NCBI RefSeq assembly: GCF_015235415.1
Contig: NZ_JADGLL010000024.1
Coordinates: 1 to 40,096, forward strand
From: Microbacterium paludicola
GTDB lineage: Bacteria > Actinomycetota > Actinomycetes > Actinomycetales > Microbacteriaceae
Reading direction: 5' to 3'
Length of the DNA: 40,096 bases
Below the pieces are notes generated by a model that saw only the letters and a list, made by a program, of their open reading frames with translations, made no database searches and had not been told where the DNA came from. The translations under genes were made by a program, and so were the position numbers. Numbering within the stretch: position 1 is the first letter of the stretch; each line of letters begins with the position of its first letter. Positions 9,274 to 17,941 of this stretch are shown here, piece after piece.

Positions 9274-10170
9274 ATGACTCGTCGCCCCGCACCCCTGCCA
9301 GAGCACCTTCGCGGCCGCGCATTCCGCCGCGATGAGGCCCCGGAGCTGGCGGCGGGACGGCTGCGCCGCTTGGACCTCTGGAGCCCTGCGCGCGGTGTGC
9401 GTCTGCCGGCGGGCGACACCCAGGCACTCGACATCCTGCGGGCGAGGCAGTTGCTGATCCCGGCCGGTGGTGCGTACAGCCACACCAGCGCCGCCCGAGC
9501 GCACGGCGGACCGGTGCCGCTCGACCGCGACGGTGTCACCACCGTGCACATCACGACGCCTCCGGACATCCGCAGGCGGCGAGGCAAGACAGTGAGCGGG
9601 CATAGCCGCCCGCTCGGCGCCGAGGACGTCGCCATCGTGAACGGCGTGCGCTGCACTCGCCTGTTCCGCACCTTCTGCGACCTCGAGGAGGTCCTCACCT
9701 TCGCGGAGCTCGTCGCTTTCGGCGACTGGATGATCGGGCGCGGAAAAACGGGCGCCACGGTGAAGCGCCTGACCGAGGCGCTCGCTGCGACCCGACTGAC
9801 AGCGCGTCGACGCGAGGTGCTGAGCACGGTGATCGCGCGCCTGAACGCGGCTGCGGAGTCTCCCAAGGAGTCGGAGCTGCGCATTCTGCTCGAGGACGCG
9901 GGCCTCGGGCCCTTCGTCCTCCAGCTCGAGATCCGCGACGAGCACGGCCGGTTCGTCGCGCGCCCGGACCTGACCCTTCCCGCCCTCAAGATCGCAATCG
10001 AGTACGACGGCGACTACCACCGCGATCCGATCCAATGGCGCAAGGATCAGGCGCGGCGCCGCCGGCTCGAGGCACTCGGATGGACCTACATCGTGGTCAC
10101 TCAAGTCGACCTTGCTGATCCGGCCGCCCTGCTCGCCGACGTGCGCACCGCGATCCGCGCCCGTTCGTGA
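9274..10170 (+). CDS. DUF559/Vsr-like predicted endonuclease with AbiEi-like N-terminal region
   Basis: 298 residues. The C-terminal ~100 residues match the DUF559/very-short-patch-repair-type fold of the PD-(D/E)XK superfamily: PKESELRILLEDAGL (E199/E201), RPDLTLPALKIAIEYDGDYH (D232, E243, D245, H249), WRKDQARRRRLEALGW. All expected catalytic acids are present. The N-terminal ~120 residues (RGVRLPAG, HTSAARAHG, VHITTP) resemble the winged-helix/AbiEi-like portion often joined to this domain in Actinobacteria. The natural target and role are unknown. No methyltransferase or toxin partner is adjacent. I chose the ATG at 9274; the frame stays open to 8962 only by reading through repeats. It is bracketed by hairpin arrays. 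Confidence 0.82.
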   Translation: MTRRPAPLPEHLRGRAFRRDEAPELAAGRLRRLDLWSPARGVRLPAGDTQALDILRARQLLIPAGGAYSHTSAARAHGGPVPLDRDGVTTVHITTPPDIRRRRGKTVSGHSRPLGAEDVAIVNGVRCTRLFRTFCDLEEVLTFAELVAFGDWMIGRGKTGATVKRLTEALAATRLTARRREVLSTVIARLNAAAESPKESELRILLEDAGLGPFVLQLEIRDEHGRFVARPDLTLPALKIAIEYDGDYHRDPIQWRKDQARRRRLEALGWTYIVVTQVDLADPAALLADVRTAIRARS

Positions 10171-10175
10171 TCCTC

Positions 10176-10319
10176 TGTCCCCGAAGTGCCGGATGGAAGC
10201 GGCAACTTGGACACACGACGCGGCTTGTGACCCCTAAGTGCCGGATCGAAACGGCAACTTGAGGACACGCTCGCCCTCCTGTCCCCGAGATGCCGGATCG
10301 AAGCGGCAGCTTGAGGACA
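10176..10319. repeat. Three-unit hairpin array downstream of the DUF559 gene
   Basis: Begins 5 bp after the DUF559 stop. Units at 10176-10213 (right arm shortened, TTGGACA), 10226-10267 (left arm TGACCCCTAAGTGCCGG) and 10280-10319. They are the same family as 9028-9171 and in the same orientation, with more divergence: right arms read CGGCAACTTGAGGACA rather than CGGCAACTCGGGGACA. Spacing is close to 52 bp. May serve as the 3' end of the nuclease transcript. Confidence 0.93.
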
Positions 10320-10340
10320 CGGCGCGCGGCCACCCGCCGA

Positions 10341-10346
10341 TACCCT
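10341..10346 (+). promoter_or_regulatory. Putative -10 box of ppx (leaderless)
   Basis: TACCCT, then GAACGCC, then ATG (7-nt spacing). It lies just after the downstream hairpin array. Confidence 0.4.
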
Positions 10347-10353
10347 GAACGCC

Positions 10354-11286
10354 ATGCGCCTGGGAGTCCTCGACATCGGATCGAACACCGTCCACCTGCT
10401 GGTGGCGGATGCGCACCCGGGAGGACGCCCGCTGGCGACGTCGAGTCACCGGACCGTGCTGCGGCTGATGCGCTACCTCACGCCGTCCGGCGCGATCTCG
10501 GAGGAGGGCATCCGGGCGCTCGTGGACGCCGTCACGGCCGAGCGCGAGCTCGCCGAGAAGGAGAAGGTGCAGGAGCTGCTTCCCACCGCGACGTCCGCGG
10601 TGCGCGAGGCCGCGAACGGGCCCGAGGTGATCGCCCGGATCGAGGAGGCGCTCGGGCAACCCCTGCAGGTGCTGGGCGGCGAGACGGAGGCGCGCTTCAC
10701 GTTCCTCGCGGTGCGCCGCTGGTTCGGCTGGTCGGCCGGGCGCATCCTGCTGTTCGACATCGGCGGCGGGTCGCTCGAGATCGCCGCGGGCGACGAGGAC
10801 CTCCCCGAGTACGCCGAGTCGGTGCCACTCGGGGCGGGACGGATGACGCTCGCCCACCTCACGGAGGATCCGCCCGGCGAGAAGGCGGTCGCCCGGCTGC
10901 GGGCTCACGCCGCCGAAACCCTCGCGCCCGTGGCGAAGGATCTGAAGGCGATGCCGAAACCGGATCACGTCGTCGGGTCGTCGAAGACGATCCGCTCGCT
11001 CGCGAAGCTCGCAGGCTACCCGCGCCAGGGCTGGTCGGGCAGCGACCGGATGGTGCTGCCGCGCCAGTCGCTCGGACAGTGGGTCCCGCGCCTCGCGCGC
11101 ATCCCGTCGGCGGTCCGCAAGGAGCTGCCCGGGATCACTCCCGAGCGCACCGTGCAGATCACCGCGGGCGCCGTCGTGCTGCACGAGGCGATGAAGGCGA
11201 TGGGCGTGAACGAGCTCGAGGTCTCGCCATGGGCGCTGCGCGAGGGCGTGATGCTGCGCTACATCGAGGAGCTCGGCTGGGTGTAG
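10354..11286 (+). CDS. Ppx/GppA family phosphatase (exopolyphosphatase or pppGpp phosphohydrolase)
   Basis: 310 residues. ASKHA-fold phosphatase: LGVLDIGSNTVHLLVAD at the N terminus (phosphate-1), TATSAVREAANG, FDIGGGSLEIA near residue 134 (phosphate-2 loop), GAGRMTL, VVGSSKTIRSLA, and SPWALREGVMLRYIEE at the C terminus, the standard end of the Ppx/GppA core. There is no C-terminal HD domain, so this is the short actinobacterial form. Such proteins hydrolyse polyphosphate and/or (p)ppGpp; sequence alone does not tell which. Convergent with glmM across a nested palindrome. Confidence 0.9.
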   Translation: MRLGVLDIGSNTVHLLVADAHPGGRPLATSSHRTVLRLMRYLTPSGAISEEGIRALVDAVTAERELAEKEKVQELLPTATSAVREAANGPEVIARIEEALGQPLQVLGGETEARFTFLAVRRWFGWSAGRILLFDIGGGSLEIAAGDEDLPEYAESVPLGAGRMTLAHLTEDPPGEKAVARLRAHAAETLAPVAKDLKAMPKPDHVVGSSKTIRSLAKLAGYPRQGWSGSDRMVLPRQSLGQWVPRLARIPSAVRKELPGITPERTVQITAGAVVLHEAMKAMGVNELEVSPWALREGVMLRYIEELGWV

Positions 11287-11295
11287 GGCCCGCCA

Positions 11296-11442
11296 CCGGT
11301 CGTTGAGCGGAGCGAAGCGGAGTCGAAACGGGCTGAGCGAGCGCCAGCGAGTCGAAGCCGATGTAACGGCGCTCGGCCGGTGGCTTCGACTCCTCGCTGG
11401 CGCTCGTCGCTCACCCCGTTTCGACTTCGCTCAACGACCGGG
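11296..11442. repeat. Nested SERSESKR-type palindrome between convergent ppx and glmM
   Basis: Outer pair: CCGGTCGTTGAGCGGAGCG at 11296 against CTTCGCTCAACGACCGG ending at 11442. Inner pair: GCTGAGCGAGCGCCAGCGAG near 11333 against CTCGCTGGCGCTCG near 11395. The two sub-families (GCGAAGCG and GCGCCAGCG cores) are nested, so a single strand could fold into one long stem. Located exactly where a bidirectional terminator would be expected. Confidence 0.88.
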
Positions 11443-11447
11443 AGGTG

Positions 11448-12803
11448 TTACAGCCCCAACCGCTCCCGCACCACGTCGGCGAGGCGCTCGGCGTAGCGCT
11501 GTGCCGAGGCCTCGTCGGCCGCCTCGACCATCACGCGGACGAGCTGCTCGGTGCCGGATGCGCGCAGCAGCACGCGGCCGGTGTCGCCGAGCTCCGCCTC
11601 GACCTGGCGGACGGCATCCTGCACGCCCTCATCCGAGACACGCGAGCGGTCCACGTCCTTCACGTTGATCATGACCTGCGGGTAGACGGTCATGATCGAC
11701 GCGAGCTCGGCGAGGGTCTTGCCGGTGCGCGCCATCTCGGCCACGAGATGCAGGCCCGTGAGCAGGCCGTCGCCGGTGGTGGCGAAGTCGCTCATGATGA
11801 CGTGGCCCGACTGCTCGCCACCCAGGGAGTATCCGCCCGCGCTCATCGCCTCGAGGACGTAACGGTCGCCGACGGCGGCGGTCAGCACGGTGATCCCGCA
11901 CTCCCGCATCGCCATGTGCAGGCCGAGGTTGCTCATCACAGTGGCCACGAGTGTGTCGTCCTTGAGTACGCCGCGCTCCTGCATCGAAGCAGCCAGGATC
12001 GCCATGATCTGGTCTCCGTCGACGATGCGTCCCTGCGCGTCCACGGCGAGGCAGCGATCCGCGTCGCCGTCGTGCGCGATGCCGACGTCGGCTCCCGCGC
12101 GGACGACGGCCTCGGCGAGCTGCTCGAGGTGCGTCGATCCGACGCCGTCGTTGATGTTGATGCCGTCGGGGTCGGCGCCGATCACCGTGACGCGCGCGCC
12201 CGCGTCGCGGAAGGTCTCGGGCGCGACGCCGGCGGCCGCGCCGTGGGCGCAATCGAGCACCACGTGCAGGCCGTCGAGACGGTGCGGCAGCGACTGCAGC
12301 AGGTGCACGACGTAGCGGTCCTCGGCGTCGGCGAACCGGCGGATGCGGCCGACGGAGCCGCCCGTGGGCTGCAGCTTGGGGCCCTCGAGGGCGGCCTCGA
12401 TGCGGCGCTCGACCTCGTCGGGGAGCTTCACTCCGCCGCGCGCGAAGATCTTGATGCCGTTGTCGGGTGCGGGGTTGTGCGACGCCGACACCATGACACC
12501 GAAGTCTGCGTCGCGGTCGGCGACGAGGAACGCCAGGCCCGGGGTCGGGATGACGCCCGCGTCGTACACGTCGATGCCGGACGACGCGAGGCCCGCCGAC
12601 ACGGCGGCCGAGAGGAACTCGCCCGAGATGCGCGGATCGCGGCCGATGACGACCGCGGCGCGCCGGCCGGCGGCCCTGCGAGCCTCGGCCGAACGGCCCT
12701 GGCCCAGGACGACCGCGGTCGCCTGGGCCAGGGACAGTGCCAGGTCGGCGGTGAGGATGCCGTTGGCAAGTCCTCGCACGCCGTCTGTGCCGAAAAGCGG
12801 CAT
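11448..12803 (-). CDS. glmM: Phosphoglucosamine mutase
   Basis: 451 residues. Converts glucosamine-6-phosphate to glucosamine-1-phosphate for UDP-GlcNAc. N terminus [14 protein letters not shown]; catalytic phosphoserine S108 in [15 protein letters not shown]; metal loop [11 protein letters not shown]; sugar-binding GGEQSGHVI; phosphate-binding C terminus [15 protein letters not shown], where Gln replaces the Pro common in other bacteria. Starts 11 bp after rpsI, giving the rplM-rpsI-glmM order typical of Actinobacteria. Works on the product of GlmS encoded 4 kb away. Confidence 0.97.
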   Translation of the reverse strand: MPLFGTDGVRGLANGILTADLALSLAQATAVVLGQGRSAEARRAAGRRAAVVIGRDPRISGEFLSAAVSAGLASSGIDVYDAGVIPTPGLAFLVADRDADFGVMVSASHNPAPDNGIKIFARGGVKLPDEVERRIEAALEGPKLQPTGGSVGRIRRFADAEDRYVVHLLQSLPHRLDGLHVVLDCAHGAAAGVAPETFRDAGARVTVIGADPDGININDGVGSTHLEQLAEAVVRAGADVGIAHDGDADRCLAVDAQGRIVDGDQIMAILAASMQERGVLKDDTLVATVMSNLGLHMAMRECGITVLTAAVGDRYVLEAMSAGGYSLGGEQSGHVIMSDFATTGDGLLTGLHLVAEMARTGKTLAELASIMTVYPQVMINVKDVDRSRVSDEGVQDAVRQVEAELGDTGRVLLRASGTEQLVRVMVEAADEASAQRYAERLADVVRERLGL

Positions 12804-12814
12804 AGGAGCCGAAC

Positions 12815-13285
12815 TCAGCGCTTCGAGAACTGCGACGCCTTGCGGGCCTTCTTGAGACCGGCCTTCTTGCGCTCGATGACGCGGGCGTCGCGCGTGAGGA
12901 AGCCGGCCTTCTTCAGGGTGGCGCGGTTGTTCTCACGGTCGATCTCGTTCAGCGAACGGGCGATGGCGAGGCGCAGCGCGCCGGCCTGACCCGAGGGGCC
13001 GCCGCCCGAGATGCGGGCGATCACGTCGTAGGCGCCGCCGAGGCTGAGCACCGTGAACGGGTCGTTGATGAGCTGCTGGTGGAGCTTGTTCGGGAAGTAG
13101 TCCTCGATCGTGCGGCCGTTGACCGTGATCGTGCCCGAGCCCGGGACGACGCGCACGCGGGCGATCGCCTGCTTGCGGCGACCCACGGCGGCGCCGGAGA
13201 CGTTGAGGACGGGACGGGGAGCGTCGACGGCCTCGGTGGCCGGCGTCTCGGTCGAGTAGTTCTGGGTGTCGATGTCGTTCGCCAC
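12815..13285 (-). CDS. rpsI: 30S ribosomal protein S9
   Basis: 156 residues. The core starts around residue 30 ([21 protein letters not shown]) and shows [30 protein letters not shown] and the invariant basic C-terminal tail ending [12 protein letters not shown], which reaches the P-site tRNA. The first ~30 residues ([20 protein letters not shown]) are an actinobacterial-style acidic extension. 23 bp after rplM. Confidence 0.97.
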   Translation of the reverse strand: MANDIDTQNYSTETPATEAVDAPRPVLNVSGAAVGRRKQAIARVRVVPGSGTITVNGRTIEDYFPNKLHQQLINDPFTVLSLGGAYDVIARISGGGPSGQAGALRLAIARSLNEIDRENNRATLKKAGFLTRDARVIERKKAGLKKARKASQFSKR

Positions 13286-13308
13286 GATGAATCCTTAAGG
13301 GGCGGCGC

Positions 13309-13755
13309 TTACTGCGCGACCTGGTCGAGGGTGTACGTCTTGGGCTGCTGCGCGGCGTGCGGGTGCTCGGCACCCGTGTACACCTTCAGCTTGGCGAGCT
13401 GCTGACGGCCGAGGCTGTTCTTGGGGAGCATGCCGCGGATGGCCTTCTCGACAGCGCGGGCCGGGTTCTTCTCGAGGAGCTCGGCGTAGGTGACAGCCTT
13501 GAGGCCGCCCGGGTAACCCGAGTGGCGGTAGGCCTTCTTCTGCTGGAGCTTCTGGCCCGTGAGCGCGACCTTGTCGGCGTTCACGATGATGACGAAGTCG
13601 CCCATGTCCATGTGGGGGGCGAAGGTCGCCTTGTGCTTGCCACGCAGGAGCGCGGCGGCGTGCGAGGCGAGGCGGCCGAGGACCACGTCGGTGGCGTCGA
13701 TCACGAGCCACTCGCGCTGGGCCTCACCGGCCTTCGGGGTGTAAGTGCGCGTCAC
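13309..13755 (-). CDS. rplM: 50S ribosomal protein L13
   Basis: 148 residues. Conserved [47 protein letters not shown] and [19 protein letters not shown] are all present. First gene of the rplM-rpsI-glmM operon, preceded by a ~125-nt leader (see promoter at 13887). Assembly-initiating large-subunit protein. Confidence 0.97.
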   Translation of the reverse strand: MTRTYTPKAGEAQREWLVIDATDVVLGRLASHAAALLRGKHKATFAPHMDMGDFVIIVNADKVALTGQKLQQKKAYRHSGYPGGLKAVTYAELLEKNPARAVEKAIRGMLPKNSLGRQQLAKLKVYTGAEHPHAAQQPKTYTLDQVAQ

Positions 13756-13886
13756 AGTAGTGCTGCTTTCTCTTCGAACGGAGTCGTTCGTGAATCCCGC
13801 TCCGGGGCGGTTCTCCCGAAGACTTCGGGCAAACCAGCCGGTGGAGGGCTCACGTTCGCTGTGCCCGCAGTGGGCACCAAAGGACG

Positions 13887-13916
13887 AGCTTACCGCACGA
13901 CACGCCCGGCCGCCAA
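13887..13916 (-). promoter_or_regulatory. Candidate promoter of rplM-rpsI-glmM with structured leader
   Basis: Minus-strand -35 TTGGCG (13911-13916), 18-bp spacer, -10 TAAGCT (13887-13892). The predicted transcript starts near 13880 and opens with the hairpin GTGCCCACTGCGGGCAC (13861-13877), followed by about 100 nt to the rplM start. Whether the hairpin has a regulatory role is unknown. Confidence 0.5.
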
Positions 13917-13935
13917 ACCGCGAACCCGCCGCGCC

Positions 13936-14619
13936 TCAGCTGACGGGAAGTGAGGTGACGACGTCCGCGGTCCAGATGTACAGAGTGCCGTCGGCGACGT
14001 CGATCGCGATGGGCTGGGCGGGATCCATCCCGGGCCCGCACGTCTGCCAGGTTCCGTCGAGGGCGGCGAACGCGATCCCCTCGCAGTCGTCGGCTGCGCG
14101 GGCCACGTAGCCGTCATCCGTCACGGCGAGCGCTCCCTCGGGAACCTCCGGGGCCTCCGGGGCCTCGACGGCCTCCTCCCACGCGGTGCCGTCGGCGTTC
14201 GTCTGCCGGCCGGCGACGGTGCAGGATCCGTCGGTCAGCGCGATCGCGACCGTCGCCTGATCCGCCGCGTCTCCGGGGACGAGGGCGAGCAGTTCGGCCG
14301 CGTCGGCCGGGGTCGCGGGGCGCCACGTGACCGCGTCGGTCGTGCGCTCGAGCGTGGGGCCGATGCCCGCGACACAGGACCCGGCGGTCCCCCGCCACAG
14401 CACGCCTCCGGCGTCGAGGGCGAGGAAGCGACGATACGGATCGGCCGTCGGCGTCGGCGACGGTGTCGCCGCGGCGGGCTCGATCGTCGGCTCGGCGGCG
14501 GGAGCGGCATCCGGCTCTCCGCGGAACGGGAGGGACACGAGCCAGGCGACCACCGCGATCCCGATGATGGCGAGCAGCGCGTATCGCGCCCACTGCCCGA
14601 TGACGACCATCCTCGACAT
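13936..14619 (-). CDS. Membrane-anchored hypothetical protein, extracytoplasmic
   Basis: 227 residues. A single hydrophobic segment, YALLAIIGIAVVAWLVSL (residues 13-30), behaves as an uncleaved signal anchor; no lipobox Cys follows. A Pro/Ala/Thr-rich linker (residues 37-62, PSPTPTAD) leads to an extracytoplasmic region of ~165 residues with several Cys (GSCVAG, DGSCTVAG, DDCEG, WQTCGPG), which could form disulfides, and short repeating W/G/D segments. I do not recognise the family. A GGAGGG Shine-Dalgarno lies just upstream of the ATG at 14619; an in-frame ATG three codons on is the alternative. Same strand as, and downstream of, the EEP-fold gene. Confidence 0.75.
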   Translation of the reverse strand: MSRMVVIGQWARYALLAIIGIAVVAWLVSLPFRGEPDAAPAAEPTIEPAAATPSPTPTADPYRRFLALDAGGVLWRGTAGSCVAGIGPTLERTTDAVTWRPATPADAAELLALVPGDAADQATVAIALTDGSCTVAGRQTNADGTAWEEAVEAPEAPEVPEGALAVTDDGYVARAADDCEGIAFAALDGTWQTCGPGMDPAQPIAIDVADGTLYIWTADVVTSLPVS

Positions 14620-14682
14620 TGCATCCCTCCCCGGATGAATCGACTGTATCCCCCGGGAGGCATGCGCTGTTAACGGCTTAGG

Positions 14683-15426
14683 TCAGCCGGCCGCCTGTTC
14701 GTCGGTCGTCTCCTGGTCCTGGGACGGATCGCCGACGACCCGGAGCTCCCGGTGTCCCCGCTTGTACGTCGCGGTCACCAGGATCGGCAGGTGATCGGAC
14801 GCCCCCTGCGGCAGGGTGGTGACCTTCTCGATGTCGAGGCCGACCGAGGTGGCGAAGTCGTAGTGGCCCTTGAAGAAGCGGTAGCGGGTGTAGGTGCGGG
14901 AATCGCTGAGCGTGAGGTCGTATCCCGCACGGCGCACGCGCTCGCTCAGCCGCTCCTTGAACACGGGGTAGTTGTAGTCGCCCACCATCAGCACCGGGAC
15001 GCCGTCGCCCATCTTCTGCAGTTCGGACAGCGCGGTGCGGATCTGGTGACGGCGCAGCGAGTTCAGCGCGGTCAGTGGCGCCGCGTGGAACGACGCGATC
15101 ACGACATCCCGCCCGGCATCGATGTCGCGCAGTCGCGCGGCAAGCACCCGCTCGTGCGCCGGCTTGAGCAGAATGTCGTGCAGCGACTTCTTCAGCGACA
15201 GCGTCACGACGTCCTCGAGCTGGAACATGTTCGCGCGGTAGTACACGGCGAGCCCCAGCCGGTTCTGCGCCGTGGCGCGCGCGAGCGTGAGCCCCGCGAG
15301 CTGCTGCGGCATGTGCGCGGTGTCGGCCTCCTGCAGGCACAGCACGTCAGCCTCCCGCAGGTCGACGAGCTCCTCGAGCTCATGCGCGGCGGCGTGCTTG
15401 CGCAGGTTGTACGAGATGACTCTCAT
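14683..15426 (-). CDS. Endonuclease/exonuclease/phosphatase family protein
   Basis: 247 residues. DNase I/EEP fold: ISYNLRKH at the N terminus, CLQEAD with the metal-binding E33, ASFHAAPLTA with H114, LMVGDYNYP with D150 and N152, and GASDHLPILV with D211/H212. The catalytic set is complete. Members hydrolyse phosphodiesters in DNA, RNA, phospholipids or inositol phosphates; the substrate here cannot be told. No signal peptide, so it is probably cytoplasmic. The C-terminal ~20 residues (DPSQDQETTDEQ) are an acidic tail. A TAGGGT box sits 9 nt before the start. Separated from truA by 47 bp. Confidence 0.85.
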   Translation of the reverse strand: MRVISYNLRKHAAAHELEELVDLREADVLCLQEADTAHMPQQLAGLTLARATAQNRLGLAVYYRANMFQLEDVVTLSLKKSLHDILLKPAHERVLAARLRDIDAGRDVVIASFHAAPLTALNSLRRHQIRTALSELQKMGDGVPVLMVGDYNYPVFKERLSERVRRAGYDLTLSDSRTYTRYRFFKGHYDFATSVGLDIEKVTTLPQGASDHLPILVTATYKRGHRELRVVGDPSQDQETTDEQAAG

Positions 15427-15473
15427 GTCGACATCACCCTACGCGGCGCGGCTTGGTGCTTCCTCGGGCTTGA

Positions 15474-16325
15474 CTACTCGAGGTCGCGCCGGTTGCGGGT
15501 CTGCTCGGCGCGGGAGCCCAGCAGCTCGTCGGCCGGGTAACCGACCTCGGTGAGTGTGAGCCCGCGGGCGGCGAGCACCTTGAACTCGCTCGTGCGCAGC
15601 CGCGCATCCCGGATCGCCACGAGGTGCTCGGGGGCGAGCTTGCCCTCCCCCGCGGCGACGCACGCGCCGACGAGGGCGCGCACCATCGAGTGGCAGAAGG
15701 CGTCGGCCTTGACGTTGGCGATCAGGATGCCCCGCTCGTCGCGGCGCCAGTCGTACTCGAGCAGGGTGCGGATCGTGGTCGCCTCGGGCCGCGGCTTGCA
15801 GTACGCGGCGAAGTCGTGCAGGCCGATGAGGCTCTGCGCCGCCGCATGCATGGCGTCGACGTCGAGGTGCGCGCGCACGGTGGTGGTGCGGTGACGCTCG
15901 AGCGGGTCGTATCCCGTGCGCGCATCGGCGATCCGGTACGCGTAGCGCCGCCAGGTGGCTGAGAAGCGCGCGTCGAACCCGTCGGGCGCGGTCGAGGTGC
16001 GTGTGACAGCGAGATCGGCGTACTGCCCGAGGACACCCGTCATACGACGGGCGAGCGGATCGACCGGATCACCCGGGTTCGGCACGTCGCGACGACGCTG
16101 CGTCGCGCGCGCCCACTGCTCGTCGTCGAGGTCGGCGTGGGCGACCTGCCCTGTCGCGTGCACGCCGGCATCCGTGCGTCCGGCGACGGTCAGGGGAACC
16201 GGCGATCCGATGATCCGCTGCAGCGACGCCTCGAGCACTCCCTGCACGGTGCGAAGCCCCGGCTGGCGCGCCCAGCCGCGGAAGTGTGTGCCGTCGTAGG
16301 CGATGTCGAGTCGGATCCGGGGCAC
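15474..16325 (-). CDS. truA: tRNA pseudouridine(38-40) synthase TruA
   Basis: 283 residues. Converts uridines 38-40 in the tRNA anticodon arm to pseudouridine. N terminus RIRLDIAYDGTHFRGWARQP; catalytic D52 in VAGRTDAGVHATGQV; YRIADAR, FAAYCKPRPEATTIRTL and FCHSMVRALVGACV follow as in the family. The start is a GTG (16325) with a TAGGCT box 6 nt upstream, so the transcript is probably leaderless. In many Actinobacteria truA lies right behind rplQ; here luxS, mtnN and a repeat block sit between them. Confidence 0.95.
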   Translation of the reverse strand: MPRIRLDIAYDGTHFRGWARQPGLRTVQGVLEASLQRIIGSPVPLTVAGRTDAGVHATGQVAHADLDDEQWARATQRRRDVPNPGDPVDPLARRMTGVLGQYADLAVTRTSTAPDGFDARFSATWRRYAYRIADARTGYDPLERHRTTTVRAHLDVDAMHAAAQSLIGLHDFAAYCKPRPEATTIRTLLEYDWRRDERGILIANVKADAFCHSMVRALVGACVAAGEGKLAPEHLVAIRDARLRTSEFKVLAARGLTLTEVGYPADELLGSRAEQTRNRRDLE

Positions 16326-16331
16326 GGCTCC

Positions 16332-16337
16332 AGCCTA
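16332..16337 (-). promoter_or_regulatory. Putative -10 box of truA (leaderless)
   Basis: TAGGCT on the minus strand, then GGAGCC, then GTG (6-nt spacing). GGAG could also serve as a Shine-Dalgarno sequence, so leaderless use is not certain. Confidence 0.35.
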
Positions 16338-16353
16338 GTTGGGGCGCGTGGGG

Positions 16354-16740
16354 CGGCTTCGACTCGCGAAGACCCGCAGTGAGCGATGGGGGTCACATTC
16401 CCCTCCGGTCGTTGAGCGAGGGAGCGCAGCGACCGAGTCGAAACGGTCGAAACGCTGCCCCGGACCCGTTACGGCGGCTTCGACTCGCTGGCGCTCGCTC
16501 AGCCCGTTTCGACTCGCTTCGCTCGCTCAACGACCGGTGGGGGGGTGAGCGACCGGAGGGGGTCACTGGTCCCGGTCGTTGAGCGAAGTGAGCGCCAGCG
16601 AACGCAGTCGAAACGGGGTGAGCGACGAGCGCCAGCGAGGAGTCGAAGCCATCGGCCGAGGGGCCGCATACGGCGGCTTCGACTCGCGAAGACCCGCACA
16701 GAGCGAGCGAAGCGAGTCGAAGTGTCGCTCAACGACCGGT
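16354..16740. repeat. SERSESKR-type repeat block between mtnN and truA
   Basis: Fills the ~420-bp gap. At least seven half-units in both orientations: CGGCTTCGACTCGCGAAGAC copies at 16354 and 16673, forward units near 16418 and 16574, reverse units near 16473 and 16505, and a GCGCCAGCGAGG variant near 16629. The block CGGCTTCGACTCGCGAAGAC plus flanking GAGCG is present twice 320 bp apart, a sign of rearrangement within the cluster. No coding capacity beyond repeat translation. Confidence 0.88.
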
Positions 16741-16745
16741 GGTGG

Positions 16746-17438
16746 TCACAGGGCCGCGAGCGCTGTGACGATCAGGCGGGCCGAGCGATCCGCCGCGTCG
16801 TCGACGTGCGTGAGGAACTCGGTGCCGTCCGGGGCGCAGAGATCCGAGACGCCGCGCACCGAGACGAAGCGCGTGCCGTGGTTGTGGGCGACCTGCGCGA
16901 TCGCGGCCGACTCCATGTCGACGGCGAGCAGGTGCGGGAAGTCCTCGCGCAGCTCGGCGGCGAGCTCGGCGGTGACGAACTTCTCCCCCGATCCGATCGC
17001 CCCCTCGCGCACCGTGAGGTCGCCGGGGGCGGCGAGCAGCGCCCGGCGCAGCTCGGGGTCGCCGTCGTACTCGACCGGCATGCCCGGCACCTGGCCCAGC
17101 GCGTACCCGAAGGCGCGCGCATCCGCGCCGACGTTGACGAGCGAGTCGCTGACGATCACGTCGCCCACCCGCACATCCTTCGCAAGCCCGCCCGCCGATC
17201 CGGCGCTGATCAGGTGCACGTCGTCGCCGTAGCGTCCCAGCGCCCCGGCGGCCGCGTTCGCGCCGTTGACCATGCCGATGCCGGTGCGCACGAGCACGTG
17301 CGTGCGACCGGCGACGACGATGCCCCGGTGCTCGGCACGGCCGATCCGCACCGGCTCGCTGACCTCGCTCGCGAGCGCGAGGAAGGGCGCGGACTCCTCT
17401 TCCATCGCGACCAGGATGACCGCGACGGCGGATGTCAT
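16746..17438 (-). CDS. mtnN: 5'-methylthioadenosine/S-adenosylhomocysteine nucleosidase
   Basis: 230 residues. Hydrolyses SAH to adenine and S-ribosylhomocysteine, which LuxS uses next. [14 protein letters not shown] has the catalytic Glu near E13; [18 protein letters not shown] is the phosphorylase-fold loop; [14 protein letters not shown] carries the ribose-binding M175/E176; [10 protein letters not shown] carries the catalytic Asp, D199. The start overlaps the luxS stop (ATGA), so the two steps of S-ribosylhomocysteine formation and cleavage are encoded as a coupled pair. The stop lies at the edge of a repeat block. Confidence 0.92.
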   Translation of the reverse strand: MTSAVAVILVAMEEESAPFLALASEVSEPVRIGRAEHRGIVVAGRTHVLVRTGIGMVNGANAAAGALGRYGDDVHLISAGSAGGLAKDVRVGDVIVSDSLVNVGADARAFGYALGQVPGMPVEYDGDPELRRALLAAPGDLTVREGAIGSGEKFVTAELAAELREDFPHLLAVDMESAAIAQVAHNHGTRFVSVRGVSDLCAPDGTEFLTHVDDAADRSARLIVTALAAL

Positions 17439-17935
17439 CGGGTCTCGCCCGCGAAGACGGTGGACCAGCCGGCGCGCTCGGCGAGGAAGGCGCGCGCCGC
17501 CTCCTGCGCGCCCGCGAGGGTGTGGTTCGCGCCCCAGCCGCACTGGATCTCGTTCGCGGTGGGCACCTCGCTCGCCTCGAGGATGTCCTGCAGCGTCGCG
17601 GCGACGAGCTGCTCGACCTCCGCGAACTCGTGGTCGCCCTGCAGGATCAGGTAGAAGCCCGTCTGGCAGCCCATTGGCGAGAAGTCGATCACCCGGTCGG
17701 AGTGGTTGCGGCTCTTCTCGGCGAACAGGTGCTCGAGCGAGTGGATGGTCGCCATCTCGAGGTGACCGACGTTCGGCTGGGCGAAGCGCACGTCGTACTT
17801 CACGATCACGTCGCCGTGCGGCAGCACCTTGCGGTCGGCGATCCGCAGGTAGGGAGCGGCGACCGCGCGATGATCGAGGTTGAACGACTCGACGTTCATC
17901 CGGGGCTGCGCGTTCTCATCAGCGGTGTTGGGCAC
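17435..17935 (-). CDS. luxS: S-ribosylhomocysteine lyase (AI-2 synthase)
   Basis: 166 residues. Cleaves S-ribosylhomocysteine to homocysteine and DPD, the AI-2 precursor. Zn ligands H65 and H69 in [12 protein letters not shown] with catalytic E68; C90 in [12 protein letters not shown]; Zn ligand C132 in [12 protein letters not shown]. The family start [10 protein letters not shown] is residue 13; I keep the GTG at 17935 because a TAGGCT box lies exactly 6 nt before it. First gene of the luxS-mtnN pair; downstream of the rplQ terminator on the same strand. Confidence 0.96.
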   Translation of the reverse strand: MPNTADENAQPRMNVESFNLDHRAVAAPYLRIADRKVLPHGDVIVKYDVRFAQPNVGHLEMATIHSLEHLFAEKSRNHSDRVIDFSPMGCQTGFYLILQGDHEFAEVEQLVAATLQDILEASEVPTANEIQCGWGANHTLAGAQEAARAFLAERAGWSTVFAGETR

Positions 17936-17941
17936 CGTAAA

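Noticed and set aside
9274..10170. A restriction-modification or AbiE toxin-antitoxin system around the DUF559 gene
   Set aside because: No methyltransferase, AbiEii-type nucleotidyltransferase or second specificity gene is adjacent; coaA and ppx are housekeeping genes.
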